A stretch of DNA of 64,000 bases from Distichodus sexfasciatus (Eukaryota; Chordata; Actinopteri; Characiformes; Distichodontidae): assembly GCA_032718565.1 (NCBI GenBank), contig JAVGVS010000562.1, positions 62,001 through 126,000 of the forward strand, read 5' to 3'. A model generated the notes under the pieces. It was not told where the DNA came from and did no database searches. It saw only the letters and a program-made list of their open reading frames with translations. Shown piece after piece: positions 34,808-47,100 of this stretch (its first letter is position 1; each line of letters opens with the position of its first letter). The translations under genes and the position numbers were made by a program.

Positions 34808-35823
34808 AGTTTAAACTACACCGGTTTTTGAGTCACGTCTTCTGAAAAGACGTTGAAAAGGTAGTTTCTCTTTCACCGACTCATCAGTTAACACAAACAG
34901 ACTTGAAGTTTGCAGTTACTGACTGCTCTGTGTGTGTAGGTAGTTCTTTAAACTACACAATTTTAAAAAGAGTCATGTTGTAAGGGAGAAACTTTGGTGT
35001 CTGTTTAAACCACAAGACTGGTGAGGTCTTAGTTTTTGGCTTAGTTTTTTAGCTTAAACTACATGCCTAGTGAGGTTTTAGTTTTGGCCTCTGGGGAGTT
35101 TACATTTACCGACTGCTCTGTGCCTGCAGTTGTGTCTGAGCCCATTTTAAAACTGTTGCCTTTTTAAAAAGTCTATTTAAAATTACACAGCCGAATATGG
35201 TTTTGTTTTGGTGTCTGGGAAGTTTAACCTATGCAACTAGTGAGGTATGGACATATGGGTAGTTTAAACTACACAGCTTGTGACTATATCGCACAAAGTC
35301 TGAAAAGACTGGTAGTTTCACCTTTACCAACTGATCTGTATAGGTTTTAGTTTTGGCGTCTGGGTAGTTTAAACTATGCAACTAATGGTATTTTTGTTTC
35401 AATATCGGGAAAGTTTTAACTAGGGGACTAGTTATAGGGGACTAATTTACCTTTTATGTTGTTTTATGTTAACGTGTGTCTGTCTGTGAACTTTTCTTTT
35501 TCTCTAACTTACTTTTCGTTGAAGTATAAAACTTAGTCTGTGGTAATTTGGTTTAACTACAGTTGTTGACATAGCTTACAGATCTAAGAACAGTTGTAAG
35601 TCGCTCTGGATAAGAGCGTCTGCTAAATACTGTAAATGTAAATGTAAACTATGTGACTAGCAAGGTTTTGGCATCTGGGGGAGTTTAAACTACATAACTA
35701 GTGAGGATTTTACTACAAGTATGGTGATGTTTCAGTCTTGCCATCAAACTACACAGGTAGTGAGTTTACACTAGCAGACTGGGAGTCTATTGACTCCCAA
35801 TTTGGCAACTGGCAGGTTTAAAC
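34808..35823. repeat. Diverged tandem array with GTTTAAAC palindromes
   Basis: GTTTAAAC occurs at 34809, 35003, 35272, 35367, 35683 and 35816, with near copies between. Most are followed by tacac or tatgcaacta, gtgaggttttagttttgg and ctggg. Unit spacing is irregular, about 90-100 bp in the best part. It holds the SINE/LINE tail at 35588-35645. Non-coding, upstream of the ATXN7L2 promoter. Confidence 0.65.
35588..35645 (+). mobile_element. Solitary SINE/LINE 3' tail
   Basis: gttgtaagtcgctctggata followed by agagcgtctgctaaatactg, the common fish retroposon tail, without a body. Confidence 0.7.
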
Positions 35824-36189
35824 CACTAGCTAATTGTATGGGATCTCTTTATGGCATATAGAGGTGTAACAATCAACTCATGATTTGATTTGAAAGACGA
35901 TTCTGCTTCACAGTTTTCATGTATTCATCAAAAAAAGCTTGTTTTTAAAACTACCTTTTGCAGTTCTTCCCCTATTCTGCAGACTGCAGTACTTTAAATT
36001 AAAAAAAATTCATGCCAAAAACTATTTCTTCATTATTTAATTGTTATACCTGATATACTATTAAATCACAAAATATTGACATATGTAACTGGAATAAGTG
36101 CTTGTATCACATAGGCTTATAGGGACTGCAGGTTCAGTATAACTACTTATATACCATAGAATTTACAGAATTCTTCTATTTTTATATGT

Positions 36190-36345
36190 ATTTCTAAATG
36201 AGTGTTTGTCATTGTTACCTTTGCATTTGACCCATCCGTGAAGCCACAGCGGTTAGCTTTTTTTATTGGCAGTGCCCTGGGAGCAGTGTTTGTGGATGAT
36301 ACCATGTTCATGAGTACCTCAGTGGTAACTTTACCAGTCACAGTT
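36190..36345 (-). mobile_element. tRNA-derived SINE copy, minus strand
   Basis: Contains the family's reversed 3' body (tttgacccatccgtgaag) and catgagtacctcagtggtaac. The tRNA-like head is mostly lost. A (T)-rich hAT trace precedes it at 35860-35900. Confidence 0.7.
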
Positions 36346-36455
36346 GTGCAAATAATAAGTGGAACTTTAAGGCAGGTTGTCTTAGTTACTATGTAAGTGG
36401 GCAGTAGAGTATAAGTTCAGAATTTCTAACTTTACATTGACTTTACATTGCATAG

Positions 36456-36680
36456 TTGGTAGTGTAACAGTTAGGGAGTCGGCCCCATGATGAAAAGGTC
36501 ACTGGTTCAAGTCCCAGACCAGTAAAGGTACCACTGAGGTACTCATGAGCAAGATAAGCACTGCTTCCTGGGCGGTGCCAAAAAATCTCATCACTGCTCC
36601 TTCATGGATGGATCAAATGCAGAGTTCACATTTGATTGTGGTGCTGTGCTGTGTTCACAATGTCACTTAAAATTACATTT
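36456..36680 (+). mobile_element. tRNA-derived SINE, best plus-strand copy
   Basis: Head gtagtgtaacagttaggg with box-B ggttcaagtcc, then gtaccactgaggtactcatg, ctccttcatggatggatcaa, and end gctgtgttcacaatgtcact. The family reference for this window. Confidence 0.85.
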
Positions 36681-38158
36681 GAACTTTAAGCGATTATTGA
36701 ATGTGCAATGCTGCCATCTACCGGTCAGAAAGAGAACAGCACCTCCTCTCATTACAACACAGGACAGACTGAGAAGCTCATCGTGTTTAATACTTCACAT
36801 CACAAAAAATACAAACTCAAGTTAATTTTAGTTAACATCTAAACTGATTAAGAACACTACAAGAACAGTGCATTTCCCCCACTCCCATCAGTTTTAAAAA
36901 AACAAGAAAATATTGATGAAAACATTTTCGCTTTCTCCACGATATACAAATGCCACAGGCAGGTAACAGGCACCGAAGGTCGAATTTAGTGGCACTTATA
37001 CACTGTCTAAACAGTGCGAGCTTCTATCGTTCTTTCTTTTTATTAAGGCACACCTCCATTTTGGCACATACACCATCTACACAACAGATTAACAGGAAAA
37101 GAGAGCGATTAGGAGCAAAGGCACAGTGCGTGTAAGGCTTTCTTACTGCATGAGTAAAAGTAGAAAAATCAAATGACAAAACCTCTGATCAAATTAAAAA
37201 ACAAACTCAAAATACAGCAGGAAATCATTTTGCAGTTTTCCAAGGTGATAATACCATAATACATCTCATTAGATATAGATTAGAATGTTAATTTGAACTA
37301 ATTGATACAGTTTCCTATTAAATCATTGTTTTAGTTTCCAAATACACAATACTCATTAAAGGTTCTCGTTTCAGGGTTTGAAACGAAACACAGACGTTGA
37401 CGTAACCTAAAAAACAAAATCAGATTTCTAATTGAACAAAAACATTTATATTTTATATATAAAAAAAAGAATAGTGTTTTAACAGTTCACACTTTTTTTC
37501 CTGATAAGTACTGCACCACAGCTGTTTGGCTTAATGTCATTTGTCACCCGATAAGACAGTTACATCACGAGAAATCACAAGTCCCTGACAAATAATATGG
37601 CAAAGAGCAACGCAGGTGCGATTGAGGCGCTTTTGTTGGCACTCACAAGCTTTTTAAGGATGTCATAAAGACATAGTGCACGAGGTTTTTTTAAAAAATG
37701 GCAACGCTTGAGCTGTGTGAAATCTAGCGGAAAGAAGGAGTGTGTGAACAAATGAAAAGTCATAAAACATTTATAAGAGGAAGGAGAACGTCCACAAACA
37801 AAACGAGAAAGTCGGAACCTTTTAACTTCCCCAGCAGAGAAGAGAGAACAAACACATTTATATGCAGCTAAATGTTTACCACAAGCGTAAAGCGATTGGA
37901 TGAAATGCAACAAAAATCAATTATAATAATTGTTTTTCTCCATTAGTTTTAAGGGACGTGAATAATTTTTAAAAAAAAGGCTTTAAACAGTGTGATGAAA
38001 AAGCAGGGTGAAGGTACTGAGTGTTTAGCGGCTGTGAAGGAGGCCGGTTCCTTCGCGTATCAACGTTTGCTTAATTACGAGTCGACGTCAACCCCACTGC
38101 GGCCTCCTCTCTCTTCGCGATTGGCTGGAAAGGAGTGGGAGGAGTCTACCGTAACCAA
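36681..38158 (-). other. Probable SYPL2 3' UTR and spacer
   Basis: No exon or clear repeat. On the minus strand AATAAA lies at 37039-37044, about 1.1 kb past the SYPL2 stop, and is a candidate cleavage signal. Confidence 0.4.
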
Positions 38159-41100
38159 TTAGGAGCTGGGACCCCCCTCCGCCAAGTTAGGGGGCGGCTG
38201 AGCCGGTTTGTGGAAAGGCGTCTCCTTATAGATGAACCAACAGTTACCGGCCCACAGGATCAGGTTGAGGAACCCAAAAATCTACACACATTTACACATA
38301 CACACATTAATAGGAACACAATATACAAAGAAAGTGTTGTAATTTTAGTACCTCTTTACAATAAGACTTATATAGGGCTATAAATGAGTTATAATCAGGT
38401 TGTTAATGAGTTTGTAGAGTTTTATATCATTAATAAGCAGTAAAACAGGTTATAACAGTCATGATACATTAATGCAGCCTCACTTTTTGGCAGTGATAAA
38501 TTATAACAGTTGATACGCTGATGAGGGACCACTATTTGGCGAAATCTCATCTGATCAAGTCTTATCTCATCCCCTCGTCTCGACTTCCTGTCGACTTCCT
38601 CAGCCGTTTAACATGTTATTACCATCAAAACACCAGTAGAATTACACTCAGGTGCCAGTCTCCTTCCTCTTCTTCCTCTTTCGGCTTTTCCCTTCATTCT
38701 TCTACCTATGTACTCATCGTCTCCTCTGGACGTGTCCAAACCATCTCAGTCTGGCCTCTCTGACCTTATCACTAAAACATCTAACATGAGCTGTGCCTCT
38801 GATGAACTCATTCCTGATCCTATCCATCCTCGTCACCCCTAAAGAGAACCTCAACATCTTGAGCTCTGCAACCTCCAGTTCTGCCTCCTGTCTTTTCCTC
38901 ATTGGCACCGTCTCCAAACCATACAACATGGCTGGTGTCACTACTGTCTTGTACACCTTTCCTTTCATTCTTGCTGAAACCCTTTTATGACACATCTCAC
39001 CTGACACTTTTCTCCACCTATTCCAACCTGCTTGCACACGCTTCTTCACCTCTTTTCCACTCTCTCCATTGCTTTGGACCGTAGACCCTAAGTACTTGAA
39101 GTCCTCTACCTTCTTTACTTCTACTCCCTGTAATTTCACTGTTCCACTTGTGCCCCTCTCATTTACACACATGTATTCTGTCTTGCTGCGACTAATCTTG
39201 TTCGTTATTAGCTGATGTTGATTTTTTTAACGAATTACTAGATATCAGATATCGATTATCTTCCTAAACCAACCTTGCAGTCTGAGCTGACGATTCCCCC
39301 GTCCCTCTGGATGTTTCATGGCATTTTTATCACTAATTATTGATGAGTTTTAGGTCTGGCAAAAAGGGAGCCATTTTATAAAGTGCAAACCACATCTTGC
39401 CAAATAGTGATCCTGCATCAACGTATCACGACTGTTATAACTTGTTTATCTGCTTATTAATGATATAAAAACTACAACATCATTAACAACCTGATTATAA
39501 CTCATTTATAACCCTGTGAGTAGGGCTGTGACGAGACCTCGTGCAGTGAGATATTGTGATGAGGACGATTGAGGTGAAAAGCAAAATCTGGCGCCTGTAC
39601 ACGCTCAACTCCACCTGGTACTGCGTTATAAATGTGGCAAAAAAGCAGCCAATCACAGGCTTGGAGAAAGCTGATTTGGTCTCCAATCAGGTGTGTAATA
39701 TGGTTCATGATCTAGCAACACACGTTTCCAGTACGACAGCAGAAGCGGCAACGAGAAGACGAGTTGTGTGTTATGTGGAGATGTTGGGTGTGATGTGTTC
39801 AGCAGTATCCTAGTCTAACTGTATCTGTTAATGTTCCTAAATCTGTTGATGCTGCAGGGATTACGCCTCTAACATGTTTTAATCAAGATGTTGATTTGAT
39901 AATGTACAATCTGATGATGTAATGAGATGATTTTCACTTCAGTTACAAGTTAGAAGCTGAAGCACAGTCCAGGGTTCCCACACCTTAGTTAACATCAAAT
40001 TCAAGGACCTTTCAAGGACTTTCCAGGACCAATATCCTCAAATTCAAGGACCACACACGGCGGCATTTACCTACCGCTACCGCTGAATATGTTATCAATA
40101 AACAATCATAGATTCAAATTCAATAAAAGACTGTGAATGGCATAGAAGTTGTTGGGACAAAATCAATGCAAGAAAGTGGACTGAATGTATAACCTACATT
40201 CATGTCAATAATATTCATAGCCTACATTCATATCCACAATGCATGGATATGTCCACGCTACATACATTAAGGATGTACATTACTGTTTTATGGAATTTTA
40301 GTTGAAATAATGTGAGATGTTCAGAATGATATCAGTTTGTTTCACTTGCCTTCATCATTGATTAAGCTAGTTTTAGACTCGAACACTTCTGTTTAAAGTG
40401 CCACGGTTGCCATAAATGTCACAAAATTATCAGAATTGAATCTTTAGGCTTAGAGATGCATTTAAACTATTTTGTGTCCTTCGCCAACCACTCCGCATAG
40501 CTTTCTTTGGCAAGCCACGCATCCTGGAATTTGCATTTTCTGGGCATCCAGACGCGACGACTCTTCAAAAACTTCACTTCCACTCTGACTCAGCGTAACT
40601 CTGGTGGCACCTAAAGCGGCTGCGCACACGCTACGTTGACTACGTACAGGAAACACAAGAACGTAGTGATGAAAATGTACAGAAGAACAAACGAACTTTC
40701 GCAAATTAAAAGTCGGCGTAGGCATAGATTTAAACTAACTTGTGGTGGCAAAACTTGTGGGAGGGGATCCTTCCCCAAGTGGAGGAGTTTAAGTATCTCG
40801 GGGTCTTGTTCACGAGTGAGGGACGGATGGAGCGGGAGATCGACAGGCGGATCGGTGCGGCGTCAGCAGTGATGCGGGCGCTGCACCGGCCTGTCATGGT
40901 GAAGAAGGAGCTGAGCCAGAAGGCAAAGCTCTCGATTTACCAGTCGATCTATGTTCCTACCCTCACCTATGGTCATGAGTTGTGGGTAGTGACCGAAAGA
41001 ACGAGATCGCGAATACAAGCGGCCGAAATGAGTTTCCTCCGTAGGGTGGCTGGGCTCTCCCTTAGAGATAGGGTGAGAAGTTCAGCCATTCGAGGGGGAC

Positions 41101-44100
41101 TCGGAGTAGAGCCGCTGCTCCTCCGCATCGAGAGGAGCCAGATGAGGTGGCTCGGGCATCTGGTCAGGATGCCTCCTGGACGCCTCCCTGGGGAGGTGTT
41201 CCGGGCATGTCCCACTGGGAGGAGGCCCCGGGGAAGACCCAGGACACGCTGGAGAGATTATATCTCTCGGCTGGCCTGGGAACGCCTCGGGATTCCCCCA
41301 GAAGAGCTGGACGAAGTGGCGGGTGAGAGGGAAGTCTGGGTTTCCCTGCTTAGGTTGCTGCCCCCGCGACCCGACCCGGAACAGCGGTAGCAAATGGATG
41401 GATGGACGGATGGATGGTGGTGGCAAAATAATAACATGTTAACAGCGCTCGTCATCCGTGAAATTTCAATTCCCAAAAAAATATTCAAGGACTTTCAAGG
41501 ACGGTGTCTTTTTATGCCTGTTTTCAAAAACTTTCCAGGGCCTTGAACTTATTTGTTCAGATTCACAAACTTTCAAGGATTTCATGGACCTGTGGGAACC
41601 CTGACAGTCATAGTGTGAAGAGATGCAGGAGGAATCATACAAGAGTCCAGTCACTTCATACACTAAATAATAAGAAGAATAAAAGGCCGAGCGTCTCGTC
41701 ACACCCCTAATATTATATCTAAAATATTGAAATAAAACATGCAGAAGTGTGTTGTGCTGCCTCACCACTGACGCGTTGAGCCGCCCCATGGCAGGGTGGA
41801 GTTTGATCACACACTCAGGATGGCAGTGTTTAATGAGTCGGTTGGGGTCGGTTGAGCTCTTCACGTCGGTCAGACCTTTGCCCCAGGCCGAGGCAGAGAC
41901 CAGCCAGAGGAAGGCGAAAATCCCAGTGATGAACAGATCCTGCACAACACAAAGCAGCCACATCATGGCCTCGCCCAAATTCCCCTCACCATATACCTTA
42001 TTAATCAATTCATGAAAATTAATCAATACTGACGTTCAGAAACTCTAATCGACATAATCTTGCCCGTAATTATTATTTTTCTAATTTTGTTAATATTTTC
42101 CCCACTATGTGTTCATGTACCATCCCCAGGGCTGGGCGGTATGACCTCAAGTCAATATCATGATTAAATTAACATTTAATTAACATTTTACCCCAATGTT
42201 TGTTTAGTTTTTGCCCTCATTGTTCACTGTTAAGGTTAGCGCAGTAAACGTGCTCAAGTTGTGATATTTTTTCAAATGAAAGAGCACATATCTTTTTAGT
42301 AGTGATGCATGACATCGGAATCGGCCGATGATTGTTTTTTTAAGGCACTAGCATTGTGCCCGATATTTCCAGCCGATATTTGATGAAGCATTTATTGTAC
42401 ATTGGAAAGGTAGCGCTTGTGAAGTCCAAAGTGGGATTTTACACAGCCCGCGCATTCTGTCTTAAAACGTATAGCGTTATTTTGTGCCAAATTTCTGAGC
42501 ACGCGGTGGAACGTTTCTTTCGCTCTCTACTTTGCCTGCACATGCGAACAGTTTACTAAACTGTGTTTGCCTCACTTAGTGAATGTGAGCTTGCACACGG
42601 GCTGTGTCCCAAGCTGCATACTACCACACTTAATAGTATGGTAGGTCTCCGGGCACTGCTAAAAAATGCTGCCCACTGCTTCTTCACGGATGGGTCAAAT
42701 GCAGAGCTCATATTTGGTTGTGGTGCAGTGTGTGCCGTGCTGTGTTCACAATGACAAATACTCACTCACTTAAACAGCACTAACTTACCAACAACTACAT
42801 ACAATCCACAGCTGCTGCTGAACAAGGTGGGGAAGCAATGTAATTCAAGAAGCCTAATTCACTCCTACCTCTGCATTTTTCTACACCACACACAGTCGTA
42901 AGTATTCCAAGGTGGAATAGAGTCTAAGTCTAGGCTGGCACGCTTGGGAGCCCCCTGCTGCATGGAATGTGAGACTAAAGCCTCGCCTCAACCCCAGCCA
43001 ATAGTGCAGGGTGTCAAGTGACTGGACATATGAATGATTCAGGAGCATTTGCTTCTGGTTGATGAACACCACGTGTGTGTGTGTGTGTGTGTGTGAGAGA
43101 GTGTGTGTGCGTGCGTGCGTATGGGTGAGAATGCTGTTGCAACAACCCTGTTGCAAAACGGTTAGGAAATGAGCAGGACCTTCACATGAGAGAGAACAGG
43201 AGCACTAGTGCATCTCAAAAGTTTGGAATATGATGACAAAGATCATATATAAAAAATTATATATATATATATTTATGTGTGTGTAAGGGATGCACCGAAT
43301 ATTCGGCCACCGAAAAATTTCAACTGAAAATGGTCAAAAAATGCATTTTCGGTCGAATTTTTTTTTTTCACAACCGAAACAGTGAGGACGCAAGCAACAA
43401 CCGCAACCTGCACGAGCCAGATTGGATTAGAGTCAACATGTCTACCATGTGGGCGCATTTCGATATATCTAAGAAAGACACACGGAAAGCCCGTTTGTAA
43501 AGCCTTTTAATACCAACATTTCTGGGGGTTGCCATCCACAAAAGACTTTCTCGCGTCAGGGATTAATTGCGCCATATAAAATCAAACATCCCGGTCGCCA
43601 TGCAGAGTGTGAAGCACAGAAGGCAAGACCTTCCGAGCACACCCACTCCGTCTGTAAGCGGGCCAACTTTTGAACGAGGGTTTTCATTTCGATCATTTGT
43701 ACACCATTTTGTTACAGGCCTACAGAGAATGTTGTTATATCTTTCAACACTTTTAAAGCACTTCTTCTGAATGCTCTTTGTTCATGCACTTCGTTCAGAA
43801 TATCAAAATGCACTTGAATTCACTTTGTTTTTCGCAGAAGATAAATTTAACTGTATAATATTTCAGCTATCTTTGCTTTTAGGCTATTCATGGGTAGAAA
43901 TTAAGTAAAATAAACTTTATTCCAAATTTTTATCTTCTGCATTGTTTTGGATATAAATAAATATTTTTCATAGTTTTTATAATAAATTTATTTTTTTGAT
44001 CCTGAATATGGTTATGCAATTGCAGTGTGACTTTAGTGAGTGTACACACAGTCCCAGTCATAACTTGGCGATATTACAAAAAAAGCGGTATAATAATTTC

Positions 44101-47100
44101 TTTTATCATTTGGGTTTTTTGACCAAGTGTTTCCTCATTTTAGTTTGACCAAAAATTGATTGCATATATATATATATATATATAAATCATGTTTTTGTTC
44201 TGATAATTTGTACCCTGGTTGCACCCGATCCATGTACTCACCACGACGGCTCCCCGGCTGGTCTCTCGGTAGATGTGCTGGTAGCCGAGGTAGAGGATGA
44301 GTGTGAAGGTGCAGTAGATGAAGGCGAAGACGCCCACGCACACGTAGAACTCAGCCGAGGAGGAGTAATCCCCCGTCAGGAGGGTCTTGTTGCTCTCCGA
44401 GCTGTTGCAGATCGGTATATAAAACGGCTGACTCATAAGCCTGATGAGGAAAAGTTCTAAAATCAGTGATTCACATAAAAAAACGGAACAATTAAGAGGG
44501 TTCCATAGCACTGCGTCCTAAAATCCACACAAGCCTGTTTCTCACCTGTAACTTTATACTTTATATTGATTTTATTTATCAAACTAAAGTGAGTGTCATT
44601 GTGAACACAGCACAAGGAAGCAGCGTTTGGGGACAGGTACCACGCTTATGAGTACCCTCGCCGGTACCTTTACCCTTCCAGGACCTGAGCGGGCGACTTT
44701 CCAGTCATGGGGTCAACTCCTTAACCGTTACGCTGCCCCAAATTGCTTTTGTACATAATCAAAGATGTTGACTGCTGATGCTACTGAGCAACTTTAGTTG
44801 TGTTTGGTCGTGTACCTGAACGGATATCCGAAGTTTGCAGTGATGTCTTTTGCTGGTTCTCCTGTACACTGCAGCGTGATGACGGTGGAGCCAACATAGC
44901 CTCCCGTGGTGGCAAAGGCAAAGATGGTGAAGAACTGGAGAAAAAGAGAAAATATTTGACGCTGTGATGACAGCAAACATGACAACATAAAACAGATGAA
45001 CAGAACCTGAAAAGGTTTTACACAAATCTTACTGAATGCTTATTCAGTCTTATTGTGCAAAAATTACCTTGGGTTGTCTTCAATTCTACAGTTGTACAGT
45101 ATGGTAGGGCTGCACGATTCATCAAAAATAAAATCATGATCTCGATTCACACCTCCATGAGATCACACTTCTAAATTACGGCGATTCTTCTAGATTTTAT
45201 TGCATCAATTGTATCAACACATGCACTACTACTTGTCTGTATTTTTGTGCTAAAATTCAGAGTGTGCACTAAAACTTTGGCGCTCTCACTCCGCCCTGCC
45301 TTCGCGCTCAAGCTCGACCCTACCTTTACACTCGCGCTCCACCCCGCCTTCAACCTCGGACCCACCTTCGCGCTCACACTCGACCCTGCCTTCACGTTCC
45401 ACCCTGCCATTGTGCTCAAGCGCGACCCTGCCTTCACACTCGCGCTCCACCCTGCCTTCAGCCTCGCACCTGCCTTCGCGCTCGCACTCGACCCTGCCTT
45501 CACGTTCCACCCCGCCTTTCCGCTCGACCCGCCTTCACGCTTGACTCCGCCTTTACGCCCAACTCCGCCTTCGCACCCACGCTCGACCCTGCCTTCACGT
45601 TCCACCCCGCCTTCGCGCTCAAGCTTGACTCCGCCTTTCCCCTCCGCCCTCGCGCTCCACCCTGCCTTCAACCTCGACACCGCCTTTGCGCTCCACTGCG
45701 CCTTCGCGTTCCAGCTTGACTCCGCCTTCGTGCTTCAGCTCCACCCCGCCTTCACACTCAAGCTGGAGCTGATTTCACACTCACAACGGTAAATTGCTCA
45801 AGAGTACCTCGGTGGTACCTTTATTGGTCTGGGACTTGAGCCGACAACCTTCTGATCATAGGGCCAACTCCATAACTGTTACACTACCAACTTCCCCAAA
45901 TATGCTCTTAAGAACATATTTAACATAAAACCCATTGGTGAAAAAAAAATCCGTAGACTTTTGCGTACTCTCATACCTGAACAGATGTATAAAAAAAACT
46001 ACACATTTTTCACACATTGAACACTGACTTACTGAGTAATTTCACACCCTCCCTTAAGGCCATCACAGTACTTAGGATCATTTTCTCCAACTTTAACTCT
46101 GCATAGTCGGGTCAACTACACAAGACCATAAGAGAAAGTAAGAAACACAGCATAACGCTGACTCCACGCTGACACACGCCATGTGGCCGGAACTTTTCAT
46201 GAGTTTATTTTCTCTTTAAGAAAGTCAGACGCTCTGCTATCGGATTGCGGTGCTACTGTCAATGTAAACCGCTCGCTCACTGTTGTTTTAAAGCCTGACC
46301 CGAGTTCTCTCACCTTCACTTTCCTCCTGACTCAGCTGCTACTTCCAACGCTTTGTAACCACAGCTTCCTTTTTTCCTACACTCTCCACTTCCACACAGG
46401 AAACAACTTTTACCTCAGTCATCACCGCTGCCGTTAAAACTGATTACGAATACCGGCCCCTTAGCTAGCAAAAATCTTAGTTAAATACACGCCTCACTAG
46501 ATGAAAACCGATATGATACCGATATTCAATACCGTCCGGTTTGATACAAATAATTTTTTTTTAAAAATCAATGTACGATACAAACTCTAAAAACTGTTGG
46601 AGATCACTACCAATCTGTTGTTTTTAAACATGATTATATTACTTGTGTAATATTGTGATTTATTTTATCCAATCTGCTTGGATTAGTTTGAAAGTTTTTA
46701 ATTAATGCTTTAAGTTTTGTTCCAATTTGATAGTTGTATGGTTTTACACAGAAAATTAAACTCTGAACAATTTTGTATCTGCATTAAAAGGTTTACACTA
46801 GAACTGTAATTCTTATTCATTTTTACGTTTGTACATTTTTTAATATACATACATACAAAATACAGTAGTGCTGATATTTGATACCTTTTTGGTTATTGCT
46901 ATGATCAACATCAACATGCCAATAAAATTATTTAAAAATAATCAACACTGTGGTCTAGAGGAGTCTTCCGCCCACTGCACTGATTCTGACTGGTTAGAAG
47001 TCACAAATTTAGCCTATCGACACTGAAGCTTGAATTAAACAGGCTAAAGGGCATTTATAAATCTATCGTATTTATTCTGGAATATTAGTTATTATAAAGT

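Larger units (their letters stand above)
39524..41709. mobile_element. Outer hAT-like element of a nested stack
   Basis: Ends tagggctgtgacgagacctc and gcgtctcgtcacacccctaa are inverted. Between them lies a second element (39970-41602) that itself holds a LINE fragment. No clear flanking duplication; its left edge abuts the previous MITE exactly. Confidence 0.7.
41940..44241 (-). other. SYPL2 intron 4
   Basis: Contains a 'gggctgggcggtatgacc' MITE trace at 42126-42300, the repeat and SINE at 42340-42770, a (GT)n at 43075-43115, an (AT)n at 43250-43270, a decayed hAT transposase at 43275-43660 and an (AT)n at 44163-44184. No extra exon seen. Confidence 0.5.

Noticed and set aside
38714..41390. 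Functional reverse-transcriptase genes
   Set aside because: Both are truncated C-terminal pieces of different LINE families without the catalytic core, and lie in a SYPL2 intron.
45171..45792. Two overlapping frames of 169 and 181 codons
   Set aside because: They follow the 18-bp minisatellite on both strands; no protein resemblance.
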